Shown here: positions 56,119 through 63,835 of the stretch, piece by piece
How the letters are laid out: the number at the start of each line of letters is the position of its first letter
Numbering within the stretch: the stretch's first letter is position 1
NCBI GenBank assembly: GCA_020846145.1
Contig: JADLEL010000105.1
Span: 1-63,835, forward strand
Origin: Pirellulales bacterium
GTDB lineage: Bacteria > Planctomycetota > Planctomycetia > Pirellulales > Thermoguttaceae
DNA: 63,835 bases
Reading direction: 5' to 3'
Program-made: the position numbers and the translations under genes
Notes under the pieces: generated by a model
Database searches by the model: none
What the model was told of the DNA's origin: nothing
Seen by the model: the letters and a program-made list of their open reading frames with translations, nothing else

Positions 56119-57165
56119 CTACCTCGCCAAATTTCTCAGCATGGCCGTATAGGGCGCAAACAGGCACAACGTATAACCAAGCGTCATCCCGCCGGCCACG
56201 ACGGCGATCAGGAGCAAGGGCAGATAAACGCGGATGGTTTCGGCAAGGTATTCCGCCCGGTGTCGATACATGACCGCGGCGCGGTTCAACGCCGGCAACA
56301 GCAGGCTCTGCCCGGAGGCGGCGGGGATCATCCACCGCAGCAGCGGCGGAAAGGCGGCCAAGCCGTCGTTTTCTCCCAAGGGGCGGCCCGCGCGCATGCT
56401 TTCGGCGGCCTGCCGCACGGATGTACGCAGTTTCGCGCCGCCCGCCGAGTCGGCGGCCAGGACCAGCGCCTCGTGCATGGGAACCTGGTGCGACAAGAGC
56501 GTGGCGAACATTTCGGTGAATGCGGCATTGCGGGAATTGGCGATCATCGGCCCGATCCAAGGCATCATTTCGAAGAATCCGCCGATGCCCCGCCCGTCGA
56601 TCCACGACGCTTGGCTCGAACGCCGCCAAAACCAAGCCGCCAAAAGCAGCATCACCACCGGTCCCGCCGGTCCCCAGTATTTCGCGGTCGCTCCCAACGC
56701 GGTCAAGCCGCGGAAAAAAACCTGGCCGGGCACGTTCAACTCTTTGAAGGAATCGTAGAGCGTCGGCGCGATCCAGGCGGTGAAAATGGCGAAAAACGAC
56801 CAGATCAAGATCAGCACGAACAGCGGGTACAAGGCCGAAACCAAAACGGCGCGGCGGGTTTCGGCCAAGCGGCGAACCGTCCCGGCGAGCGATTCCAACG
56901 CGGCGGGCAACCGTCCCGCGCGCCGGCCGGCTTCGATGACCGCGCGATACACGGGCGGGAACTGCGCCGATTGCTCGGCGACGATCTGCTCGAGCGATTC
57001 GCCCCGCGCCGCCCGCGCGGAGATGTTCGCGGCAAGATCGCCCAATTTGCCGGGCATTTCGCCGCCCAGGAGACCCAGATTCTTTTCCAGCGGGACTCCC
57101 GCCCGAACCAGGGCGGCGATCTCCTCGTTCAAGGCCAGCAGTTGGTCGAGTGTGATGGCGGACAT
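56119..57165 (-). CDS. GspF-like membrane protein, third paralogue
   Basis: 348 residues. The start MSAITLDQLLALNEEIAALV fits the GspF cytoplasmic helix bundle, followed by EAGRRAGRLPAALESLAGTV. Membrane helices include LVSALYPLFVLILIWSFFAI and PVVMLLLAAWFW, and the end is LPLLLIAVVAGGMTLGYTLC. It is closest in layout to ordinary GspF (about 400 aa) and sits directly after the GspE-like ATPase gene, the usual place for the ATPase's main partner. Confidence 0.85.
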   Translation of the reverse strand: MSAITLDQLLALNEEIAALVRAGVPLEKNLGLLGGEMPGKLGDLAANISARAARGESLEQIVAEQSAQFPPVYRAVIEAGRRAGRLPAALESLAGTVRRLAETRRAVLVSALYPLFVLILIWSFFAIFTAWIAPTLYDSFKELNVPGQVFFRGLTALGATAKYWGPAGPVVMLLLAAWFWRRSSQASWIDGRGIGGFFEMMPWIGPMIANSRNAAFTEMFATLLSHQVPMHEALVLAADSAGGAKLRTSVRQAAESMRAGRPLGENDGLAAFPPLLRWMIPAASGQSLLLPALNRAAVMYRHRAEYLAETIRVYLPLLLIAVVAGGMTLGYTLCLFAPYTAMLRNLAR

Positions 57166-57198
57166 CGGCAGGGGATAGGGGATGGGGGATAGGGGTTA

Positions 57199-57300
57199 CT
57201 CGTTCCCACGCTCTGCGTGGGAACGCAATTCCCCGACGCTCTGCGTCGGAGAAGCGTCAACCGGCGTTGTATTCGCAACCACGCTCTGCCTGGAAACGAG
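57199..57300. repeat. CGTTCCCACGCTCTGCGTGG repeats (family H)
   Basis: A full unit at 57199-57250 and a degenerate one near 57280 (CCACGCTCTGCCTGGAAACG), between the GspE-like gene and the third GspF-like gene. Confidence 0.8.
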
Positions 57301-57318
57301 TTGCATGGCCTAACATCC

Positions 57319-58557
57319 TCATTTCGCTTCTAGGTAATGCTCCGAAAAACCCAATACGCGGCGGACTTCGGCGGGAGTGGTGGAACCGTTCTCGACGGCC
57401 TCGCAAGCGCGCTGCCAACGCGTGGTCATGCCCGCCCGTTGTGCCAGACGCTCGAGTTCCACGGAATTTGAGCGGGTTAGAACCGCCCCTCCTAAGTCTT
57501 TCCGCAGCATAACGAACATCTCCGAAAGAAGCAAGCGTTTGGTAAAACCCGTGCCGCGACATTCTTCGCACCCCGCCGGAAGTAGCACTTTTTCGACCGG
57601 CAAACCCAATTTTGCGGCCGGATCATTGGTCGGCCGGGCGCAGCGGCACAACCGCCGCAACAACCGCTGGTTGATGACCGCCAACAAGCCGCTCTGCAAT
57701 ATATAAGGTTCGATGCCCATTTCGAGCAGCCGGCTCACGGTCTCCGCCGCGCTGCCGGCATGGAAGGTCGTCAACAGCAAATGGCCCGTGAGCGATGCCT
57801 GCAATGCCGCTTCGGCGGTATTCCGGTCGCGGATTTCGCCCACCAGAATGACTTCGGGATCCTGCCGCATAAGAAACCTAAGCCCGGTCGCCAAATCGAG
57901 TCCCGCCTGCGGATTGACCTGCGATTGGGCCACGCCGGGAACCACCACTTCGATCGGATCTTCGATCGACATCAAGCTCCGCTGGGAAAAAGAGTTTTGC
58001 GCGATTTCCCGCAGGCAGGCGTATGCGGTCGTCGTTTTGCCGCTCCCCGCCGGCCCGGATACGACGATCGCGCCCGACGTTTCGGCGAGCATCCGCCGCA
58101 ACAGGGCGCAATCGCCCGACGGCAATCCGAGATCGTCCAAACGCTGAAATCGCGCGCCGCCGCCGAACAGCCGCACCACCGCCCGTTCGCCGTGCAGCGT
58201 GGGAAAGGTGCTCACCCGCATTTCCACGTCCGTTTCGGGCCGGCGGATGCGCCCTTCCTGTGGCCGGTCGGTATGGTAAGTGAGCAGATCGGCGAGAATT
58301 TTCAGCCGCGCGACGATATTCGCCCCGTAATTCCCCGAAAACGCACAGACCGGCGCCAGTACGCCGTCGATGCGATATTTGAGTTCCAATCCGCCCTGGC
58401 CGGGCTGCAAATGCAGATCGCTCGCGCCGGCCGCGCATGCCTCGGAAAGCATGGTCTCGACTACCAGCGAGGCATACTGCGGATCGGCCGGATCGAACGC
58501 CGCGAACGCCGCGGCCAGCGGATTGACGGTTGGCGAATTGCCCGCGGAGGTTGCCAT
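57319..58557 (-). CDS. GspE/PilB-like secretion ATPase
   Basis: A 412-residue hexameric ATPase that drives pseudopilus or pilus assembly. Walker A is GPAGSGKTT (168-176), the Asp box SIEDPIEVVVPGVAQSQVN, Walker B VILVGEIRD (236-244), and the His box LLTTFHAGSA. A zinc knuckle is formed by Cys304, Cys306, Cys330 and Cys333 (RLCRCARP and GCEECRGTGF). It lacks the N-terminal GspE-I domain, so it is shorter than classical GspE (about 500 aa). It is the first gene of the operon that runs to 50777. Confidence 0.93.
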   Translation of the reverse strand: MATSAGNSPTVNPLAAAFAAFDPADPQYASLVVETMLSEACAAGASDLHLQPGQGGLELKYRIDGVLAPVCAFSGNYGANIVARLKILADLLTYHTDRPQEGRIRRPETDVEMRVSTFPTLHGERAVVRLFGGGARFQRLDDLGLPSGDCALLRRMLAETSGAIVVSGPAGSGKTTTAYACLREIAQNSFSQRSLMSIEDPIEVVVPGVAQSQVNPQAGLDLATGLRFLMRQDPEVILVGEIRDRNTAEAALQASLTGHLLLTTFHAGSAAETVSRLLEMGIEPYILQSGLLAVINQRLLRRLCRCARPTNDPAAKLGLPVEKVLLPAGCEECRGTGFTKRLLLSEMFVMLRKDLGGAVLTRSNSVELERLAQRAGMTTRWQRACEAVENGSTTPAEVRRVLGFSEHYLEAK

Positions 58558-58667
58558 CAGAGCCGATATCCGATTTTCGAGGATTTTGTTCGCAACGCCA
58601 CCATCATAACCGTTCGGCGGAGAATTACAAAGGGCAGAGTTATTTCAAAAATCGGCATGGTTAAAAA

Positions 58668-58690
58668 GTAGGACAGGTTTCCAACCTGTC
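58668..58690. repeat. GTAGGACAGGTTTCCAACCTGTC palindrome (family G)
   Basis: Single intergenic copy of the unit found three times inside the DUF4175-like gene. Confidence 0.8.
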
Positions 58691-58737
58691 TTATGATGCC
58701 CGTGTGCCAGTTGTTTTGCACGCCATTTCGACGTTCT

Positions 58738-61700
58738 TCATTTCATCCGCCGCCGCGCCAAAGAGAGCGCGACGAAAACGCCGAAGATCGAGAGGACCAG
58801 CGTTCCCGGTTCGGGCACTTGCTGCGCCGCCGCTTCGTCCGCCATGCTTGCGGCCTGCGCGCCGCCGAATGCCGCTGGCGTCTCACCGCCGTGTGTCGCT
58901 AGCGTCTCGCCGCCGTGTGCCACTGGCGTCTCGCCGCCGTGTGCCACTGGCGTCTCGCCAGTGCCGAATGCCGTAGTCGTACCGATGCTGAGCGCGCTTT
59001 GTGCGATCGACGCGGCAGTCAGCGTGGCGCCCGCGGCAACCTGCGTGACGCCGGTTCCGCTGATTGCCTCTACCGTCTGCGTTCCGGCCGAAATGAGCAC
59101 CGTCCCGTCATTGTCGATCGCCAAACTCGCGGCCGTCGCGCTGCCCGAAGTTTTCGCCAATTCCAACGTGGCCCCCGCCGCAACATCGATCCCGCTCGTA
59201 CTTAAAATCGATCCCGTAACCTTGAACCACCCCTCCTCGACCGTCGTCCCGCCGCTATAGGTATTCACCGCCGCCAGCACCAATGCTCCCGCCCCCCTCT
59301 TCGCCAGCGTTCCCCCCGTCGTCGCGTCGCTTATAACCGCATTGATGGTTCCGATGCGATTAAGATCGATATCGAAAGTGTGAGTGCCGGTCGCGGCAAG
59401 TTTCAAGATCAAATTACTCGCAATCGTCAAATCGTTGTTGACATCGTAGTTCTGAATCGTACCGTCGTTCCAATTGAAATTAGCAGTACCACTGCCTTGA
59501 ATGATGGACTTTGTTTTTAGCGTACCGCCATTGCCGATGTTACAAGTTCCCGTACTGCCGGAGTTCGTAGCCAGCGACAAATAACCCGCTTTCACCAAGC
59601 CACCGCTAGCGATGCTACCGCCAATATTCAGTGTGCCACTACCGGACCCTCCTACGTAGAGATTAGTACTATTGGTCCAGTCCGAGCCGGCGCCGGAAAC
59701 CGTGGCCGTGCCGGAGGATCCGAAACTATAGCCGAGATAGCCGGAGAAACTGGTAACCTGCCCGCCTGCCTCGATGAGAAGCGTCGCGGCCCCCTCTCGC
59801 CCGACGTAAAAGTCATAGCTGTTGATCCATGTCGAGCCGGCGCCGGAAATCGTGGCCGTGCCAGAGGAACCGGATAAAAGGCCTAGACAGCCGTAGTAAC
59901 TGGTAACCTGCCCGCCCGCCTCAAGGAGAAGAGTGCCGGTACCTTCAAATCCGACGTAAAAATAACGACAATTTGTCCATTTCGATCCGGTGCCGGTAAC
60001 CGTGGCCGTGCCGGAGGATCCGGAACTATAGCCGAGATAGCCGTAACCAATGTCAACGGTGACCTGCCCGCCCGTCTCGATGCGAAGGATTCCAGTACCC
60101 TGATATCCGACATAAAGGGAACCGTCCCAGAGCGAGCCGGCGCCAGCGATCGTAGCCGTGCCGGAAGAACCGGAGTTATAGCCGAGATAGCTGGAACCGC
60201 TGACCAGCCCTCCCGCCTCGATGAGAAGCTCGCCGTTGCCGTTATATCCGACGTAAAGGATATCACTATTGGACCATTTTGAACCGACGCCGGTGACCCT
60301 GGCCGTGCCGGAGGAACCGGGATAGTAGCCGAGATAACGGGAGGAGCTTTTAACCTGCCCGCCCGCCTCGATACGAAGCGTCCCGCTTCCGTAGTATCCG
60401 ACGTAAAGGTAACTGCTATTGGTCCACGTCGAGCCGGCGCCGGTAACCGTCGCTGTGCCGAAGGAACCGGAATAATAACCCAAATAACCAGTCGTGTTGC
60501 TGACTTGTCCACCTGCCTCGATGTTTAACGTGCCGTTGCCAGCGTTGCCTACGTAAAGACTACTGCTATTTGTCCATTTCGAGCCGGCGGCGGTAACCGT
60601 GGCCGTGCCGGAGGAATCGGCATGGTAGCCCAAGTAGCCGGCTGAAGACGCTGCCGCGATCCCGTCGGCGATTCTGAGCGTTCCGACGCCTCGGAAACCT
60701 GCCCCTAGACTTCCACTGCCATTCAAATTCAGATTCAAGGTTCCACCCGTGCCGAAAGCAAGAGTCTGTTGCAGTCCGTGGACGGCGTCAAAGGCGAGAT
60801 CGGCATCGCTTGCAAAACCGTTGACCGCAATGTCGCCGTTGCCTAATAAATCGCCCGGCGCGGCATAAAGCGTTTTCGCGGAAACCGTTCCGCCATCGGC
60901 CACGGTCAGTGTGCCGCTGCCGGCTTTGCCAACGAAAAGTTCTCCGCTGTTGGTCCACGTCGAGCCGGCGCCGTTGATCGAGGCCGAGCCGGAGGAACCG
61001 GAATAAAAGCCGAGATAGCCGGAGGAACTGGTAACCTGCCCGCCCGCCTCAACGCGAAGCGTGCCGGTGCCGTATTGTCCTACGTAAAGGGAACCGCTGT
61101 TGGCCCACATCGAGCCGGCACCCGTGACCGTGGCCGAGCCGGAGGAACCGGAATAACGGCCGAGAGTGCCGACGGTATTGCCGACCTGCCCGCCCGCCTC
61201 GATGCGAAGCGCCCCGGCGCCGTAATTTCCTACGTAAAGGTAATTGCTATTGGTCCACTGCGAACCGACGCCGGTGACCGTGGCCGTGCCAGTGGAACCG
61301 GCATTAAAGCCGAGATAGCCGTAGGAACTGGTGATTACCACTCCCTCGGCTACGGTCAAACTACCGTTTCCCTTGTAGCCGGCGCCAAGATCTCCTCCGG
61401 CTGCGTTCACCGTCAAAGTGCCGCCTGCACCGAAGGCGAAGGTTGCCTGTGTTGGGTGAGCGGCGTCAAACCGGAGATCGGCATCCAAGACAGCACCTTT
61501 CGTTGCGGTAATCGTGCCATTCCCAATGAGACTCCCGAGTGAAGCATACAGCGTTTGTGCGGTTACTTCTCCGCCATCGGCCACCATCAGCGTCCCAGTA
61601 CCTTCTCGTCCGACGTAAAGGGAACTGCTATTGATCCACGTCGAGCCGATACCGGTAACCGTGGCCGAGCCGGAGGAACCGGCAGTATAGCCGATATAAC

Positions 61701-63835
61701 CGTAGCCACTGGTAACCTGCCCGCCCGCCTCGACGCGCAGCGTCCCGGCACCGTAATTTCCTACGTAAAGGGAATTGCTATTGGTCCACTTCGAACCGGC
61801 GCCGGCGACCGTGGCCGTGCCGGAGGAACCGGAATAATAATAGCCGAGATAGCCGGAGGAACTGGTAACCTGCCCGCCGGCCTCGACGCGAAGCGTCCCG
61901 GCACCTTCGTATCCGACATAAAGGCCGCTATTAGTCCACTTCGAGCCGCTGCCTACGACCGTGGCCGTACCGGAGGAACCATGATTATAACCAAGGTAGC
62001 CGTAGGAACTGGCGACTACCACTCCCTCCGCTATGATCAAATTTCCTCCGTCCTTATACCCGGCGCCAAGAACTCCTCCGGCTGCGTTCACCGTCAATGT
62101 GCCGCCTGTGCCGAAAGCGACGGTAGCCTGTGTTGGGTGAGCGACGTCAAACCGGAGATCGGCATCTAAAACAGCGCCTTTCGTTGCGGCAATCGTGCCA
62201 TTCCCAAAGAGACTCCCGAGTGAAGCATATAGCGTATATGCGGTAACTTCTCCGCCATCGGCCACCGTCAACGACCCGGCACCGTCTCTCCCGATGTAAA
62301 GTTCAGAACTATTGATCCACTTCGAGCCGGTGCCGGTGATCGTGGCCATGCCGGTGGAACCGGCATAATACCCAAGATAGCCGTTGGAACTGGTGACTAC
62401 CACTCCCTCGGCTACGGTCAAACTACCGTTTCCCTTGTAGCCGGCGCCAAGAACTCCTCCGGCTGCGTTCACTATCAACGCGCCGCCCGAACCGAAAGCC
62501 ATGGTTGCCTGCGTAGGGTGCGCGGCGTCGAAGCGGAGATCGGCATCCAAAACAGCGCCTTTCGTCGCGGTAATGGTGCCATTCCCAAAGAGACTCCCGA
62601 TTGAAGCATACAGCGTTTGTGCGGTAACTTCTCCGCCATCGGCCACCGTTAACGACCCGGCACCGTCTCTCCCGATGTAAAGTTCATAGCTATTGATCCA
62701 CTTCGAGCCGGCGCCGGCAACCGTCGCCGTGCCGGAGGAGCCGGAATAACGGCCGAGATAGCCGGCAGAATTGGTAACCTGCCCGCCCGCCTCGACGCAA
62801 AGTGTCCCGGTGCCGTAATTTCCAACGTAAAGGGAACCGTTATTGGTCCATGTCGAGCCGGTGCCGATGACCGTGGCCATCCCGGAGGAACCGGAATAAT
62901 AGCCGAGATAGCCGCCAGAACTTGTGATCTTCACCCCCTCGTCTATTGTCAAATTTCCTCCCCCCTTATACCCTGCGCCAAGATCTCCTCCGACTGCGTT
63001 CACCGTCAACGTGCCGCCTGCACCGAAGGCGACGGTTGCCTGTGTCGGGTGGGCGGCGTCGAAGCGGAGATCGGCATCCAAGACAGCGCCTTTCGTTGCG
63101 GTAATCGTGCCATTCCCAAAGAGACTCCCGAGTGAAGCATACAAAGTACATGCGGTAACTTCTCCGCCATCGGCTACCGTCAACATCCCGGCGCCATTTT
63201 GTCCGACATAAAGGTAATTGCTATTCGTCCACTTCGAACCTGCGCCGGTGACCGTGGCCGTGCCGGTGGAACCGGCATAATACCCAAGATAGCCGTTGAA
63301 ACTGGTAACCTGCCCGCCCGCCTCGATGCGAAGCGTTCCCGTGCCGTTATTTCCGACATAAAGGTAATTGGTATTGGCCCACTTCGAACCGGCGCCGGTG
63401 ATCGTGGCCGAGCCGGAGGAATCGGCATAATAGCCGAGATAACCGTAGTTACTGGTAACCTGCCCGCCCGCCTCGACGCGAAGCGTCCCGGTGCCGTTGT
63501 ATCCGACGTAAAGGTAATTGCTATTGGTCCACTTTGAACCGGCGCCGATTATCGTGGCCGTGCCAGTGGAGCCGGCTTGATCTCCCAAATAGCCATATCC
63601 ACTCAGCAAAATATTTCCGCCATCGACGGTCACCGCGCCCGAGGATGTCTGTCCGATATAGCCGTTGGTACTGGAAGTCCATGTGGCCGGATCAGACGGG
63701 GAAACATCGCCCGTTCCAATGATTGCCGCGAGAATCCTCGAGGTCGCGCAAGGGAGAAAGGTCGTTATGCACAACGCCAAGCCGGTCGCGAAATAACAAA
63801 ACCGCGACCGATGCGCCGCGAGGGAACTCCTCGAA
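58738..63835 (-). CDS. Giant beta-repeat PEP-CTERM surface protein, 5' end outside window
   Basis: The frame is open to the window edge; sequence before the TTG at 63780 is also open and completes a likely signal peptide (RFCYFATGLALCITTFLPCATSRILA), so the true start is probably just outside. Over 1680 residues are seen. Most are about 25 copies of a 45-50-residue repeat (T5SS/PEP-CTERM-associated repeat, TIGR04393), each with YLGYYxGSSGTATVTGAGSKW, then NSxxLYVGxxGxGTLxVEAGGQV. A longer block (about 65 residues, starting GGEVTAQTLYASLGSLFGNG) is interspersed five or six times. Near the end is one autotransporter-type strand repeat (AVNTYSGGTTVEEG) and the exosortase signal VPEPGTLVLSIFGVFVALSL plus RRRMK. 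Likely an extended beta-solenoid at the cell surface. Confidence 0.88.
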   Translation of the reverse strand, partial: SRSSLAAHRSRFCYFATGLALCITTFLPCATSRILAAIIGTGDVSPSDPATWTSSTNGYIGQTSSGAVTVDGGNILLSGYGYLGDQAGSTGTATIIGAGSKWTNSNYLYVGYNGTGTLRVEAGGQVTSNYGYLGYYADSSGSATITGAGSKWANTNYLYVGNNGTGTLRIEAGGQVTSFNGYLGYYAGSTGTATVTGAGSKWTNSNYLYVGQNGAGMLTVADGGEVTACTLYASLGSLFGNGTITATKGAVLDADLRFDAAHPTQATVAFGAGGTLTVNAVGGDLGAGYKGGGNLTIDEGVKITSSGGYLGYYSGSSGMATVIGTGSTWTNNGSLYVGNYGTGTLCVEAGGQVTNSAGYLGRYSGSSGTATVAGAGSKWINSYELYIGRDGAGSLTVADGGEVTAQTLYASIGSLFGNGTITATKGAVLDADLRFDAAHPTQATMAFGSGGALIVNAAGGVLGAGYKGNGSLTVAEGVVVTSSNGYLGYYAGSTGMATITGTGSKWINSSELYIGRDGAGSLTVADGGEVTAYTLYASLGSLFGNGTIAATKGAVLDADLRFDVAHPTQATVAFGTGGTLTVNAAGGVLGAGYKDGGNLIIAEGVVVASSYGYLGYNHGSSGTATVVGSGSKWTNSGLYVGYEGAGTLRVEAGGQVTSSSGYLGYYYSGSSGTATVAGAGSKWTNSNSLYVGNYGAGTLRVEAGGQVTSGYGYIGYTAGSSGSATVTGIGSTWINSSSLYVGREGTGTLMVADGGEVTAQTLYASLGSLIGNGTITATKGAVLDADLRFDAAHPTQATFAFGAGGTLTVNAAGGDLGAGYKGNGSLTVAEGVVITSSYGYLGFNAGSTGTATVTGVGSQWTNSNYLYVGNYGAGALRIEAGGQVGNTVGTLGRYSGSSGSATVTGAGSMWANSGSLYVGQYGTGTLRVEAGGQVTSSSGYLGFYSGSSGSASINGAGSTWTNSGELFVGKAGSGTLTVADGGTVSAKTLYAAPGDLLGNGDIAVNGFASDADLAFDAVHGLQQTLAFGTGGTLNLNLNGSGSLGAGFRGVGTLRIADGIAAASSAGYLGYHADSSGTATVTAAGSKWTNSSSLYVGNAGNGTLNIEAGGQVSNTTGYLGYYSGSFGTATVTGAGSTWTNSSYLYVGYYGSGTLRIEAGGQVKSSSRYLGYYPGSSGTARVTGVGSKWSNSDILYVGYNGNGELLIEAGGLVSGSSYLGYNSGSSGTATIAGAGSLWDGSLYVGYQGTGILRIETGGQVTVDIGYGYLGYSSGSSGTATVTGTGSKWTNCRYFYVGFEGTGTLLLEAGGQVTSYYGCLGLLSGSSGTATISGAGSTWINSYDFYVGREGAATLLIEAGGQVTSFSGYLGYSFGSSGTATVSGAGSDWTNSTNLYVGGSGSGTLNIGGSIASGGLVKAGYLSLATNSGSTGTCNIGNGGTLKTKSIIQGSGTANFNWNDGTIQNYDVNNDLTIASNLILKLAATGTHTFDIDLNRIGTINAVISDATTGGTLAKRGAGALVLAAVNTYSGGTTVEEGWFKVTGSILSTSGIDVAAGATLELAKTSGSATAASLAIDNDGTVLISAGTQTVEAISGTGVTQVAAGATLTAASIAQSALSIGTTTAFGTGETPVAHGGETPVAHGGETLATHGGETPAAFGGAQAASMADEAAAQQVPEPGTLVLSIFGVFVALSLARRRMK
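58866..58968. repeat. 24-bp tandem repeat of a palindrome in the linker before PEP-CTERM
   Basis: About four units of GTGTGCCACTGGCGTCTCGC(CGCC), encoding repeated GGETPVAH. The unit contains the perfect palindrome CACTGGCGTCTCGCCAGTG (complete at 58945-58963). Confidence 0.8.

Noticed and set aside
61075-63537. Plus-strand frames opposite the giant repeat protein
   Set aside because: They merely repeat because the minus-strand gene repeats; no signal or domain.

Overview
The window looks like a chromosome segment of a member of the Planctomycetota, most likely Pirellulales-like and possibly uncultivated. The signs are family-level ones: a TIGR03000 secreted protein, a YTV-repeat cell-wall protein, a DUF1559 prepilin-like protein, three PEP-CTERM proteins, a DUF1080 secreted domain, the radical SAM family TIGR03960, and an LptD/OstA-like outer-membrane protein. 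Codon use is GC-rich. Many genes lack an obvious Shine-Dalgarno site. No rRNA, tRNA or CRISPR array was recognised.

Layout, left to right. 1-9.2 kb: a truncated REP-associated transposase, a TIGR03000 protein, aspartate-semialdehyde dehydrogenase (asd), a HEPN/MNT toxin-antitoxin pair, an exported PCMT-like methyltransferase, a radical SAM protein, and a SUMF1-like PEP-CTERM protein translationally coupled to a four-helix-bundle protein. 9.4-16.2 kb (minus strand): an ABC ATPase, a large membrane protein, a MazG-like pyrophosphohydrolase and a TPR/zinc-peptidase. 16.7-29.4 kb: citrate synthase, an FHS-type sugar transporter with a large insert, a DUF1080 protein, endonuclease IV, a DUF4159 protein and a DUF4175-like protein. 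29.7-37 kb: a HAF-repeat PEP-CTERM protein, a PIN-domain toxin-antitoxin pair between 82-bp direct repeats, a CHAD protein, and a fused double GspF-like protein. 37-44.6 kb (minus strand): a YTV protein, hisS, a YkgJ-family protein, LptD-like protein and a membrane-anchored thioredoxin.

44.8-50.6 kb is the most interesting region. It is a plus-strand cassette of two small WXG100-like proteins that share a W-x-D-x5-F core, a coiled-coil protein, and a 1340-residue FtsK/EccC-like ATPase with N-terminal coiled coils, two membrane helices and one intact plus two degenerate ATPase modules. It resembles a stripped-down type VII (ESX-like) export system in a bacterium with an LptD-type outer membrane. 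It is followed, on the minus strand at 50.8-58.6 kb, by a type II secretion/type IV pilus-like operon: a GspE ATPase, three GspF-like membrane proteins, minor pseudopilins and a DUF1559 protein, with no secretin in view. The right end holds a giant beta-repeat PEP-CTERM protein that runs off the window.

Over all of this lies a dense population of palindromic REP-like repeats, at least ten families. They lie between genes, nested inside one another, inside coding sequences in frame, and across stop codons. One copy sits between a 22-bp duplication at a former ATGA gene junction. One family also flanks the transposase gene at the left edge. Separate low-complexity tracts of short repeated words (such as CACTCTC, GGGATAGC and TTCATCC) fill the spaces just before many start codons, and one appears to encode part of a signal peptide.
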